DNA of 64,000 bases. It comes from Incurvaria masculella. Its lineage: Eukaryota > Arthropoda > Insecta > Lepidoptera > Incurvariidae. Both the position numbers and the translations under genes were made by a program. Under the pieces are notes generated by a model. That model worked only from the letters and a program-made list of their open reading frames with translations. It made no database searches and was not told the DNA's origin. Position 1 is the stretch's first letter. Every line of letters starts with the position of its first letter. The stretch covers positions 11,785,001-11,849,000 of the forward strand of contig OX335653.1 of the NCBI GenBank assembly GCA_946894095.1. The letters are read 5' to 3'. Shown here in pieces: positions 55,103 to 64,000 of this stretch.

Positions 55103-58100
55103 CTAAGTAGTGGTCTCCTTCATCATGTACTTAAGAATCTGTTCCATTGCTTCTGGATTATCATCGGGTACCTGTAATTTTACCCAAAAAATAACATGTT
55201 TCAAAACCGTTGTTCTCGTATGCTGCAACGTGATTTTCTTACTGCACATATGTACGAGTGCATACCCTTTTTTATGTTACTGTACCAAAATCAGATCAGT
55301 CAGATATTAGCCTACATACCATATGGGAACTGAGTGCCATGCCAGAACCTTCCTTATATTACTCAGCTTCATTGAACTGGATGGAAAACACGGACAAATT
55401 TCGTTGCCGCTTCGACCATCGTTGGTTCGATGCGATGGTACGAACCCGGGCGGGATTAACCCTAGCACCTAGTAAGTAAAGCTAAAATTTTACGTGGAAC
55501 CACGGCCAGCTTCAACGGTTGAAAATGATCACCCATCCAGAACCCAACCGCACTCAGAGGTGCTTTACCCAGCTTATCCAATCGCAAGGCGTCGCGCCAC
55601 TGGGCTACCGAGGCTGACAACCCACGTATAACCTGCCAAACCAAGGCTACAAGTGCTAAAATCTGGCAAACCTCCAATATGTATCTGGGTATGTGGGGTT
55701 TAAAATCCGCACTCAAAATAGTCATTTAGGTTTGCTCGCAGTACTTTTAATAGGTTTAATCCCACCCTTACAGGGTGTCTTAAAAGTTAAACCACTCACT
55801 TAAAAACTAAATCACTCAGTTTCCATAAAAGAAGAATTCTTAATTGCTTAAAACATACAAATGGTCTGTCGGAATTTCATCCCGTGCATGTCGTAAGAGG
55901 TGACAGGTATCACAAGATGTATCAGTCTCGGTAACCCAGTGGCGCGACGGCCAGCGTGCGATCATCAAGGTTAAGCAACCCTGGGTGCGGTCGCGTTTTG
56001 GATGGATGAACATTCGATCTTTACGGCTAGTCGTCGTTCAGATTCCAAAAAACTCTAGTTTTTACAGTTTTAACGGTTAATCCCGGCCGCCTTGGTAATT
56101 GTTCGTATTTTCCATCCAATTCAATGTTACTGCATAAATCATAGAAATAGCATGGACGCGCGCGCGCATGCTAGGTCTGTAGCATAAATAAAAGAAATAA
56201 CTTTGCATGGTACCTAGTTGCCACACTGTGTGGTGGTCTTTTATTGGGGCAGGTATGGTTTTATTTTATGTAACTGGATATGTATGCCTAATACCACACC
56301 CACTGTCATGATATTAGCCCAAAACACATCATTCCCGAAGGAATGACATAAGTGGCCAGCCAGGACCTTCCCTTTATGAGCACGGGCTACGTTGAACTGA
56401 ATGGATAACACGGACAATTTTTCATTGCTGTTTTCGACCATCGTTTCATATTAACCATCCATATCAGGTTACATAAAAATATCTGAGAGGTCAATTCCGA
56501 CCTTTTTATTTCGTTTAGAATCCCCAGTTCCCGTCGCCTAGTACCTACGCCTGCACCAATACTAGGCTTTACATTTGGGATGCGAGTTCTCTAATACATT
56601 CTCAGAAATAAGCCAGAACTCACCCAGTGGCCTGCACCAAGCACCCACCACAAGCTGAGCTTGCCCACTGCCTTGTAGAAACCGGTCATGCTGCCCTCCA
56701 TTTGGGTCCTGGGCTTATTCCGGAAATCTTCTGCTCCAGCCCACTTTAACTTGTGCACCCAATTCACTGCACCTGGAAGGAAAGTCTTCGAATGTGCATT
56801 TATACTTTACGTTATTATTTACCTAATTTGTATTTAAGACTATGCTTATATATATGTTTCTTTTTCAATTAAATTGTACGCTTTCAACCAAATCACTTAA
56901 CAGAGAAAATCTCTAAGTAACTAGCTCACCTGCCATTGGACAAACTGCGTCCAAATTCCCATTATATACCACGACTTTTATTTTAGTTTCGTTCAATAGT
57001 TTTTCGACTGCAATGAAATAAAAACACAAATTTAATGAAAGCATTGAACGATAAAGGTATTTAACTGTACACTGTAACTGTATGTGAAAGTGAGAAACAC
57101 TTAGGCTGGAGTGCAGTATGTCTTAAGACGTTAGAAGGAAGGAGACAGACAATATTTAACAATAACATTAACCATAACCAGAGACGGTGCACTCCAGCCT
57201 TAGTTTGTATTCAGAGTGAACCAGTCAAAACTTAGTACGGGATTAGCACCGGACTAACCATACAAAATCCAGTTTAGTCCGACCATAATACGCGTACTAA
57301 TGTTAGTCCGCCCACTCTTAATGCTGCTGTAAGACTTTGGACTACCCTCTTCCACCAATGTGCTCCAACCTTCATAAAAAAAAGTATTTCCTTTTTTTAT
57401 TTTCCTTCCCGTGAGGGCTACGCCATTACATTACTACACTGCATTGCGAAAAAATCCTAAATAATAAAAATGATTAGCTAAATAAAATAAATACATAAAG
57501 TCGAATACATAAAACCACCTCCTTTTGTGAAGTCTGTTAAAAATTACCAGCCGCACCTGCACACACTACATTTTTTACTGACTTGACTTTATTTCTGTGC
57601 CATTCATTAAATGAATAATTTGTTCACCTACTTTCCCACACACATATCGGAACTAGGTGCCATGCCAGGACCTTTATTATATAGCTCGGCTACATTGAAC
57701 AGAATTAATTACTTAGGCCCTTTTTCATTGCTGCTTCGACCATCTTTCATTGAATACGGTACTAACACTACCACTTAGTAAAGAACGGAGAGGACCAATA
57801 CTTTTACATCGAATCCAACCCTTGAACGAAGAAACCCTCAGTCGCCTCTTATGAAATACACTGGAAGAAATCCAGTGGGCCCGAATTCATACTGCAAATA
57901 TATCAACATTCGTTGATCATTTTAGCTGCAGTTCCAAGATGTAAGCTCAGTGGCATAAGTTTGAATGGTGTGTGGATTGGATCTACTCGCCGTGGAGGGC
58001 CCCTAGGAGGAGACAACCCCCCGGCCGATCAGTTCGTCACATTGAGCAATAACCTCACCGCTCGACTGTACACGAACACATGCTTGAATTGAATCCTACC

Positions 58101-61100
58101 AAAAAGAGAATATAGTTATAACGATATAAATGCGTTCAATCGATGAATATTTTTGGCGAGTCTATCAGCGGTAATGGTTCTTAACCTTTAAGTGATGAGG
58201 GACCATTTGTAAAAAAATCTGTCTTGCCAACTGTATGGAGGTAATATACAGTTAATGTAAAATACGGCTAAACGAGTGCTTCCAGGGACCACTAGGAATA
58301 GCCAATGTTTTAGAACATGGAGCGAAAAATATCGACGCACTACCACCAGTTGGGTTGGTAGTTTTAGAAAATTGACGACAGCATCTTTCTTTTCTGATCT
58401 TTTCCCATTTTAAACCGTTACGGAATGATTCTAATTTAACTTATCTTACCAAATTTTGTCGAGGGCAGCATCATGTTGTAAGAAAGTTTGTAAAAAACTG
58501 CCTCGGACTCATACAGCCACGTTCGGCTTTGATTGACCATTGGCAACGTTGGCTTCACATAGTTGTTCACATCTTCCGCCAGCTGCCTCAAGTCGGGGTA
58601 CACATCTGACTTCGCAACGTTATTCAAGCTCTCGATGTAATTCCTGTCAAGATATGTCTTGAATATATGCGTGTCCATGGCAGAAGCCCTCTTCAGTTGC
58701 CTCTGGGAGATCAGCAACGCCATTCTCCTCGTCAACGCATTGGTCTTGCTGTACACGTCGAGGTCGATCAGTCCCTGCATAAAAATACGTCGTTCACTAA
58801 GCGGCTTGTTGGGGCTCAGGAGCGTGTGGACTCGCCTTCCATGCCAGAGATCATGGGCTAAAGCCCCACTCATGCACATGGGCTCATGCACCAGTTTTTT
58901 TCTCTTTCCGAGTTCGATGTCACGAATGCGAGCTGTTCCGTGATTCGGAATACATTTAAAACTGTAGATCCCCTTTCCCTACTGGTTGGTACCATCGCAT
59001 TGGATAAAAACATCCGAAATCGAATCCAGTTCAATGTAGATATGATCATAAATGGTAGGTCCGGCATCGCATCTAATTCCTTCGGGAATGCGGTGTGTTG
59101 GGCCGACATGACGGTGGGTATTAGCCATCCATGTCCAGTTAATTAAAAATAAAAAACTATTTAATCTAAAGTATTACATATAAATGTCCATGCCCGTAAA
59201 CTGAAAGTCGATTATATAGAACGAATAAGTGACGAAAACAAATTCACAAGGAAAAATGTGTGAAACGTTGTGGACAGGTTACTTGATTGATACCTTGACC
59301 AGCGGGGTAACCTGCGTAAAATGTGAGAATATAATTGAGGGACGTCGATGTTATAAAATCTGCGCTCTTACTGGGTGGAATATTTGAGATGGTCGCATTC
59401 TTTCACTTATTATCTTCCATTCTACGCCGGTTCAGTCCCTGATCGTTGACGTACTTCGTAGGTTAGGTACGTATCACTCGTAATCAAGGGCATGCGCGAA
59501 GATTGTGCTCACCATTTGGTACATATACGAGGGCACCACGAGCGATATCTCCTGAGGGTCAACCCATCCGCTGCCGATGCCCACCGCTTTTAAATTCATC
59601 TTCAGATAGCCGCCAATAATCGCCTGTCACAAGCAATACATACAATTGGAACGTATTGCATTAGAACAGGGATAGGGGTGCTGGGTCCATGTTTGATATG
59701 ATGACGGATGAAAATGTAGGGATCTATATATTTTTAAATGGCCCAGTTTTTTTGCCTTAAATTAAATTCGGAAACGATCCATGACTATAAAAAGTTTATA
59801 AAACCCTGAGAAAACTTTGCGTGATTAATTTTATTAGAAAAAATATATCCATGCCAATATTTATTTATACTCATGAATTGTCAAACAAAACGAATACCTC
59901 AATATCTCAAACACCCAAAAGGCAGATCACGGAGGATTCTATCCTCCGTGGGGCAGATGGAAGAAATCTCTTCAAAGGACATGCCCGCCTTAAAGTCCCA
60001 CGTATTATATTGTTATTGAACGTTTATGGTTTCTTGCGGCGTAGTAATGAATTTCCGTGCTTCTATCTATTACGAATGTGATATGTATGCAAAATCGAAC
60101 GTGAAGAAGAAAGAGAGCTCTAAAAAGAACTGCTTTGCGATATACTGCAAGGCTGCACTTGAACCAGCAAACATACCTTTTACGGGCATTGCGTCTACCA
60201 ATTTCGCCACGTGCTCTATACACAGAAATTGGAATCCTGCAGCCCCTCTTCCACTCCCAAATTTAACACCCCTAAATTATAGTTGACTTACTTTATGCAG
60301 AATGTATCCAAGACGGGGAGCAATCTTTCCACCATAACTCTGGGACGTGATGTAGGTGGACCCTCTCTGGAACTCCGGGTGCACCTTTAGAAATCCTTTG
60401 ATGGCATACAATAAGTCCAGCGCTGAAATAATATCATGGTATTTAAACATCACAACAAGAATTTCATTTCAAACTTCTGGGGGATTACCATGGAAAGTTA
60501 ACTCGCTAATTTTGAATTAAAAAAAAATATATGCGTCTTTATTTTCGCCAGATGAAGAGAATTGAAAGAACCATAACTATAATACTAAACATAGAGCGTG
60601 TGCACTCCGGTCTAAGTATAAGGAAATGATTGAAATAATTACGAACTTGGATGATCATTTGCGCATAAAATAATTTTAGTTTTAAAACAAAATTCTTCTT
60701 GAAATAAATTTCAAATCCATGCGAAAAGCGGGCGGTGACACACACACGATCACAAGGGTGAGGTGTAGTACACGAGTGGCAAGATCGTTTCGAAATGCTT
60801 AACTTTCATGCTTGACGACTTTCAACACTGCTAAACTTTCAGACACTGCCAGTAAGTATTTTAACAATCAAATATTATTATTAATATTATTCTCCCATGC
60901 ATAAAAATATAATTAGATACACTTAAGCATATTTGTCAAGTAACATTACCAACAGTTTTGTCTCTATTGGCATACAAATTGCTATCATCGTTGACCGCGT
61001 AGCTAAATCCAGTTCCCACGGGATGGTCTATTAGCAGCACATTCCTTCCTTTTACCTGAAATAGATAGATTTTAAGATACCGATAATTCTAAGAAATAAT

Positions 61101-63722
61101 TCCCCTCAGCCTGTTTTCACGTGCATGAATTCGCAAAAGCCTGACGTCACCTTGTTTTTTTTTCATCCATGGGAATTATTCGCTTTAAAATAGATGCTTT
61201 TAACATCAACCCGTTCGTGTAAATTATGTTCTAAAGTTATTAGGCGAAAGTTCACATAGTCTCCAAACTTAAATATAAAAAAAAATAAGAAAGATTTACT
61301 CAGTTAAAATTATTGCCTAAAGTGAAATAGGAAGTATAATTGTACAGGTTTTGAAAGGGCCTGGGCGGTATATTTTCACTTTGCTGTCAAAAAGAACACA
61401 TTTTTTGTTTTGTTTGATGCCCATACAATGGCATATTCTGCTTAGATTCCTTTTTCATCTAAGATATTCTGTCGAAATTTTATATTTATAACTTGTCCAA
61501 AAAAAAACGGACAAATATAGAATCAAAGAAGTTATCCCGAATGCGCCTTCCTCACCTACAAGCTCCAACTTTCCAGAAAGAAATACACAAACAGAACCCT
61601 TAAAATAATATAGAAGCACGTTCAATACCCATGTATGGTTTCTGGGCTGCATCTTCATAGTCAGGGGCCCCAGCTCGGCGAAGTTTGCGAGGCCCGTGGC
61701 GGCGAAGCCGGGCCCGCCCTGGATCCATATCACGAGGGGCTTGCCGGCCGCTCCCCGCCGGCGGCCGTCCGCGAAGTACAGCCACCAGAACAGGTAGGCG
61801 CCGCGGCGGACCTGCACGTAGCCCTGCTCGCTCTCCCAGGGGTGCCGCTCCAGGGCGGCGAGGTAGGGGTTGGGGGTCGGTGCTGTCGAGTCTGGACCAT
61901 TAAGAGGGTTCATATAAATACCGAGAGTTCACATAGTTTCAAATATTAAGCATGAAACATTTGATACCACACTAAGGGCCGATTCTTCAATCCTCAGATA
62001 GTACTTATCTGACTGATAGTACAAATTCACGTGTATCAAAAGACGGATAGTCATTGCCGGAGAATTACGTCTTCTATCACAATTATCTGACTATAATTTT
62101 ACTAATAAAAATATTGACTCACTTTATCGGATGGATAAGCAGAAGCGTAAATAAATCCGTCGAATAGCTATCTGGCTGTTTACCTGACTATTGAAAAATC
62201 AGCCCTAAGGCATTTAACATTAAGTAGGCGTTAAGGATGTTCCGACCCATACAATGTTTTTTTACACAGAACGCAAAAAGTATTGCACTTTAGGGCACGA
62301 ATTCGTCAAAAATATTATATATAGCCATAGTAGTTGCAGCGAAATTATATTCACAATTTCAGGTTTAACGGTTTCGTTGTAATTGCCGATTAGAACTTTT
62401 ACACCGTGAGATGGCGCTGTTAAATAAAAATCGTATTTAAATAAATTGTAACAAAACCAATAATCCTGAAATTGTGAAATTGTTTTAGCTGCAAGTAATA
62501 TGACTATATTAAACTTTTATTATTAATTCGTGGCTTAAAGTGCAATACTTTTTGCGTTATGTGTGCAAACAACTTTATATGGGTCGGAACAGCCTTAAGG
62601 TAGATTTCAATGGATGGATTACAGTTGGTCTGTCTTATCAAATTTTATATTAAGTTACCTTTAGGCATCGACGCACCAAAGCTAGCTTACATCGAAGGTT
62701 TGATTGATTCGATATCCTTATTTCCTCCATTGCTACAAACTCGCGAAACCATCATGCGGGTACCGTATTTTTATGTAAACGGACATGAGTGGCTAATATC
62801 ACACTTACATTCTGTCATATTATCCCAACTAGAACATAAAACTCAATCAAGAACTATGCTTTATTTCACGGCTACATTGAACTGGTTTAAAAGTGAGTTC
62901 GTATTCGGTGCTAAATATCAACTCACTTTTATAAATAGGTCATGTTTCCGCACTCATTCAACTTCGTTTTAGTTGGGTGAAAATCTGGTTTATCCTATGA
63001 ATAGGTTGGAACTTAAAATAACAGTTATTCAATAATCATATTTTTCCAGGTACTTTTAGGTTAACTCACTCCCGAAATAAATAAATAAATTAAAGAAATA
63101 ATTTTTACCTGAATATGTCCCCAGGATAGAAAAGACGTAAAATTGCGTGCCAAATCGGGCCGGCATTGTACCTACCGCCCTCCCTAATTCCTAAGTGTTA
63201 GAGCTTACAATTTTACGTAGAAACTAACCAGGTACGAAAAATTATCCGCCTCTTACAACATACACGGTAAGAAATGCATTGGGACTAGTTGTATTATATT
63301 CATTGCCAAAATCCACACAGCACATTGTAATTCTATTTAAAATGCATTCCCCATGCATACTTAATTGCAGACGCAGAGGTCTGAATCGATTTAATTATTT
63401 GTCCGCGACTTTTAGTTATCATGAAAAGGATTTTGTATTTTATTGATACGACAAGACCGTTATCTCGTTAATTTGCGGTTATCCAACCTCAAATCTAAAT
63501 AAACTTGTACATAGCTATAAATGCATGCATCGCAATAAACTTTTTAAGCAACTATTTTCCAAAAACATACACCTATGTACTTATTTGTGTTATGAATTAT
63601 TAAGAAAATTAATAACCCTTACCTTCTGATCCTCTCGTTACACTTTGAATATCTGCCCGAATGAAACAAATAATTCCAAAAACGACGCCGCATACTACCC
63701 ACGATTGTTCCAACCCTTTCAT
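55103..63722 (-). CDS. SCPEP1: Serine carboxypeptidase, family S10, SCPEP1-like
   Basis: Nine minus-strand exons with matching phases encode 443 residues: 63623-63722, 61629-61891, 60950-61055, 60292-60422, 59513-59623, 58450-58774, 56930-57007, 56624-56772 and 55103-55171. The ATG at 63722 starts a hydrophobic signal peptide (VVCGVVFGIICFI), implying a secreted or lysosomal enzyme. Substrate and oxyanion region: IWIQGGPG. The HPVGTGFSYA block follows. Nucleophile Ser about 185 lies in SQSYGGK, Asp about 365 in YNGNLDAVCP and His about 420 in GAGHWVPDDNP, so the triad is complete. Family enzymes release C-terminal residues from peptides at acid pH. The family GESYGG motif is SQSYGG here, so the usual glutamate beside the serine is glutamine. 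The WIQGGPG form and length (human SCPEP1 has 452 residues) favour SCPEP1 over cathepsin A-like enzymes. Confidence 0.95.
55300..55620 (-). repeat. tRNA-derived SINE
   Basis: It runs from the GGGAACTGAGTGCCATGCCAG block to the CGTCGCGCCACTGGGCTACC head. It is in the last intron of the carboxypeptidase. Confidence 0.75.
55925..56140 (+). repeat. SINE 5' part
   Basis: Head GTCTCGGTAACCCAGTGGCG followed by GTTAAGCAACCCTGGGTGCG, then a partial body to CCATCCAATTCAATG. Confidence 0.7.
56265..56480 (-). repeat. SINE 3' half
   Basis: ATGTAACTGGATATG tail side, CATGATATTAGCCC, TCCCGAAGGAAT and CCAGGACCTTCCC blocks. Confidence 0.7.
57105..57205. repeat. Short hairpin-ended repeat
   Basis: TAGGCTGGAGTGCA near 57113 and its complement TGCACTCCAGCCTTA near 57188 bracket about 60 bp. 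This is consistent with a tiny MITE in a carboxypeptidase intron. Confidence 0.5.
57645..57840 (-). repeat. SINE, diverged
   Basis: AACTAGGTGCCATGCCAGG, CGGCTACATTGAAC and CATTGCTGCTTCGACC blocks are present; the head is absent. Confidence 0.65.
57845..58440. other. Carboxypeptidase intron, no other feature
   Basis: Unique-looking intron sequence between the exons at 56930-57007 and 58450-58774. No repeat or exon was recognised. Confidence 0.4.
58890..59140 (+). repeat. SINE 3' two thirds
   Basis: It has TTTCTCTTTCCGAGTTCGATG, TTCGGGAATGCGGTGTG and TTAGCCATCCATGTCCAG, ending in an A-rich tail. It lies in a carboxypeptidase intron. Confidence 0.75.
61976..62205. mobile_element. PIF/Harbinger-type MITE, intact 230 bp copy
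   Basis: The ends GGGCCGATTCTTCAAT and ATTGAAAAATCAGCCC are inverted and flanked by TAA on both sides (61973-61975, 62206-62208). It contains subterminal CAGATA words. It is the uninterrupted relative of 48796-49437. Confidence 0.85.
62231..62598. mobile_element. TTAA-flanked MITE, second family
   Basis: It begins TTAAGGATGTTCCGACCCATA and ends TATGGGTCGGAACAGCCTTAA. Both ends also carry AAAGTGCAATACTTTTTGCG in opposite orientation. TTAA flanks place it with piggyBac-type targets. It lies 23 bp from the Harbinger-type MITE. Confidence 0.88.
62770..62905 (-). repeat. SINE 3' fragment, diverged
   Basis: ATGTAAACGGACATGAGTGG and CACGGCTACATTGAACTGG correspond to SINE blocks. The body and head are missing. 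Confidence 0.55.
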
Positions 63723-64000
63723 TTTGAATTCGTGAGCCAAACCCTTCGCCACCACGTTTCTTCCTATGCAACGTGCTGCGTCCACTGGGAATTCGTCGCA
63801 ATACTAGCTTCCGTCCCGCACTGCGACCGATATGATGTCACCAAAAGCAGTTAATTATCAAATTCATGTGATTCTCGTTAACAAGGCGGAACAACCCACC
63901 CGTCGCACACCCGTGGATGTAATTAATTAATGAGTTTTTTTCATTAACAAATCTAATTCATGTGTGCCGAGCTGGATCAGATCCTACCAACAAAGAATTT
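63723..64000. other. Upstream region of the carboxypeptidase
   Basis: It holds the presumed 5' UTR and promoter side of the minus-strand gene. I see no clear TATA box and no other gene. Confidence 0.35.

Noticed and set aside
61635..61949. 104-codon plus-strand frame
   Set aside because: It is the antisense of carboxypeptidase exon 2, a GC-rich exon.

Overview
The window looks like nuclear DNA of a moth or butterfly (Lepidoptera; inferred). Genes have many short exons separated by AT-rich introns. The intervals are full of tRNA-headed SINEs, TTAA-flanked MITEs, Jockey-type LINE pieces and a Tc1/mariner-type transposon. I saw no bacterial or organellar genes, no CRISPR array and no true RNA gene.

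Four loci are supported. (1) A minus-strand malate dehydrogenase 1B-like gene ends at 8456, with exons traced up to 13492; its 5' end was not found. (2) A plus-strand RUFY-family gene (RUN domain, coiled coil, FYVE zinc finger) runs from 31599 to 52650 in 14 constitutive exons whose phases all agree (682 codons). It also has an alternative 3' terminal exon at 43579-43899 and a possible alternative first exon at 15504-15693. (3) A minus-strand serine carboxypeptidase (family S10, SCPEP1-like) runs from 63722 down to 55103 in nine exons (443 codons), with signal peptide and full catalytic triad. (4) A small minus-strand two-exon ORF lies inside a RUFY intron (46794 to about 47235); it is unidentified and may be a nested gene or a relic.

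The region from 15.9 to 31.0 kb is almost all mobile DNA: a 5'-truncated Jockey copy nested in an inverted-repeat element, an apparently intact 2.4 kb DUF4817-type DNA transposon with TIRs of about 425 bp, a decayed Jockey copy interrupted by a MITE, further MITEs and SINEs. The first 7.8 kb has no gene I could support.

The most unusual feature is the RUFY locus. Three of its exons have spawned partial tandem copies in neighbouring introns: exon 2 (four 154-155 bp units upstream), exon 4 (two extra 180 bp in-frame units that each keep a splice donor, plus an older decayed one) and exon 13 (one decayed copy). With the alternative first and last exons, this suggests a locus able to make several isoforms, some without the FYVE domain. 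RUFY and the carboxypeptidase converge tail to tail, with candidate poly(A) signals about 60 bp apart near 54.5 kb. The RUFY product would act at endosomal membranes and the carboxypeptidase in the secretory or lysosomal lumen; nothing indicates a shared pathway.
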